NCBI RefSeq assembly: GCF_030246925.1
Contig: NZ_CP126740.1
Location: forward strand, 2,232,001 to 2,296,000
Length of the DNA: 64,000 nt
Direction: 5' to 3'
Source of the DNA: Microbacterium sp. zg-Y625
Lineage (GTDB): Bacteria > Actinomycetota > Actinomycetes > Actinomycetales > Microbacteriaceae
In this document: piece after piece, positions 63,642 through 64,000 of the stretch
How the letters are laid out: the number at the start of each line of letters is the position of its first letter
How positions within the stretch are numbered: the stretch's first letter is position 1
Position numbers and translations under genes: made by a program
The notes under the pieces: model-generated
The model's database searches: none
Told to the model about the DNA's origin: nothing
Seen by the model: the letters and a program-made list of their open reading frames with translations, nothing else

Positions 63642-64000
63642 TCAGGCCGGGACGATCATCGCGACCGCGAACGCGGCCACGCCTTCGCCGGTGCCGGTGA
63701 AGCCCAGTCCGTCGGTGGTCGTCGCCGACACCGAGACCGGCGCCCCGCCGAGGGCGGCCGAGAGAACCTGCTCCGCCTCGGCACGCCGATCCGCGAAGCG
63801 GGGGCGGCGCGCCTGCACCTGCACCGAGACGTTGCCGACGGCCCAGCCGGCCTCGCCGAGCAGCGCGCGGGTGCGCGCGAGGAACGCGTCGGCGTGCGCG
63901 CCGGCGTACTCGGGCCGGTCGGTGCCGAAGTGCGTGCCGATGTCGCCGAGCCCGGCCGCGGCCAGCAGTGCATCGACGATCGCGTGGGCGACGGCATCCC
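63642..64000 (-). CDS. ispF: 2-C-methyl-D-erythritol 2,4-cyclodiphosphate synthase IspF (truncated at right edge)
   Basis: The C-terminal ~119 codons are visible. [21 protein letters not shown] matches the DGD-x-x-x-H metal-binding region of IspF just inside the edge, [11 protein letters not shown] and [14 protein letters not shown] (substrate-binding) follow, ending MIVPA. Converts CDP-ME-2-phosphate to the cyclodiphosphate in the MEP isoprenoid pathway. ispD would be expected just outside the window. Confidence 0.95.
   Translation of the reverse strand, partial: DAVAHAIVDALLAAAGLGDIGTHFGTDRPEYAGAHADAFLARTRALLGEAGWAVGNVSVQVQARRPRFADRRAEAEQVLSAALGGAPVSVSATTTDGLGFTGTGEGVAAFAVAMIVPA

Overview
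The window is 64 kb of very GC-rich DNA from an actinobacterium, most likely a Microbacterium or close relative (Microbacteriaceae). The grounds are family-level similarity recognised by eye: an imuA'-imuB-dnaE2 SOS cassette, a DUF3027 protein beside a cold-shock protein, a bacterial XPB helicase with its helicase-associated partner, DUF3263, LytR_C, DUF2332 and DUF4032 proteins, ispF/cysS/rlmB close together, many apparently leaderless promoters, and the oligomer GGATGCC/GGCATCC recurring throughout. No database search was run.

Layout. 0-7 kb: an edge-truncated nuclease-like gene, an EcsC-like protein, and the SOS mutasome operon (minus strand) behind a perfect LexA box. 7-11.3 kb: an intergenic hairpin with tandem repeats, an HNH endonuclease, an M23 peptidase with a structured leader, a DtxR-family repressor and serC. 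11.3-19.8 kb: a TetR repressor diverging from an Opp-type ABC importer operon that ends in a GH3 beta-glucosidase, suggesting beta-glucoside uptake and hydrolysis. 20-29.6 kb: DUF3027/Csp pair, small membrane protein, helicase-associated protein, XPB, epoxide-hydrolase-like protein with its TetR, an OmpR-type two-component system and a lone WXG100 protein. 29.6-36 kb: groEL under CIRCE control, cspA, a 600-bp non-coding region carrying three copies of a palindromic repeat, LytR_C/DUF3263/DUF2332 genes, msrB with a nitroreductase, and a YdcZ-type transporter.

36-43 kb: a GntR-controlled catabolic locus (TRAP transporter, asparaginase-like enzyme, MFS carrier, isochorismatase-type amidase), probably for an amide-containing carboxylate. 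43-49 kb: an NhaA-DsbA fusion followed by a cNMP-domain flavoprotein that has lost the thioredoxin-reductase cysteines, with a divergent UBP zinc finger; then an epimerase, and an MBL hydrolase diverging from its TetR. 49-55 kb is an accessory region: small membrane proteins, a frameshifted tetR remnant beside an arsC fragment, an XRE-DUF2975 pair, arsC-acr3 without arsR, and a membrane-protein/winged-helix pair. 55-64 kb is conserved: tRNA-Thr(TGT), a cysteine-less DsbA-like protein, an MsiK/UgpC-type ATPase, a DUF4032 protein, an NAD(P)-binding protein, rlmB, cysS, an inserted DMT-GNAT pair, and ispF running off the right edge.

The signals most worth following are the triple TCGGA/TCCGA palindromic repeat at 31.8-32.2 kb, the TRAP-amidase locus with an asparaginase homologue lacking the usual Asp, and the NhaA-DsbA / redox-dead TrxR-like / UBP zinc-finger locus.
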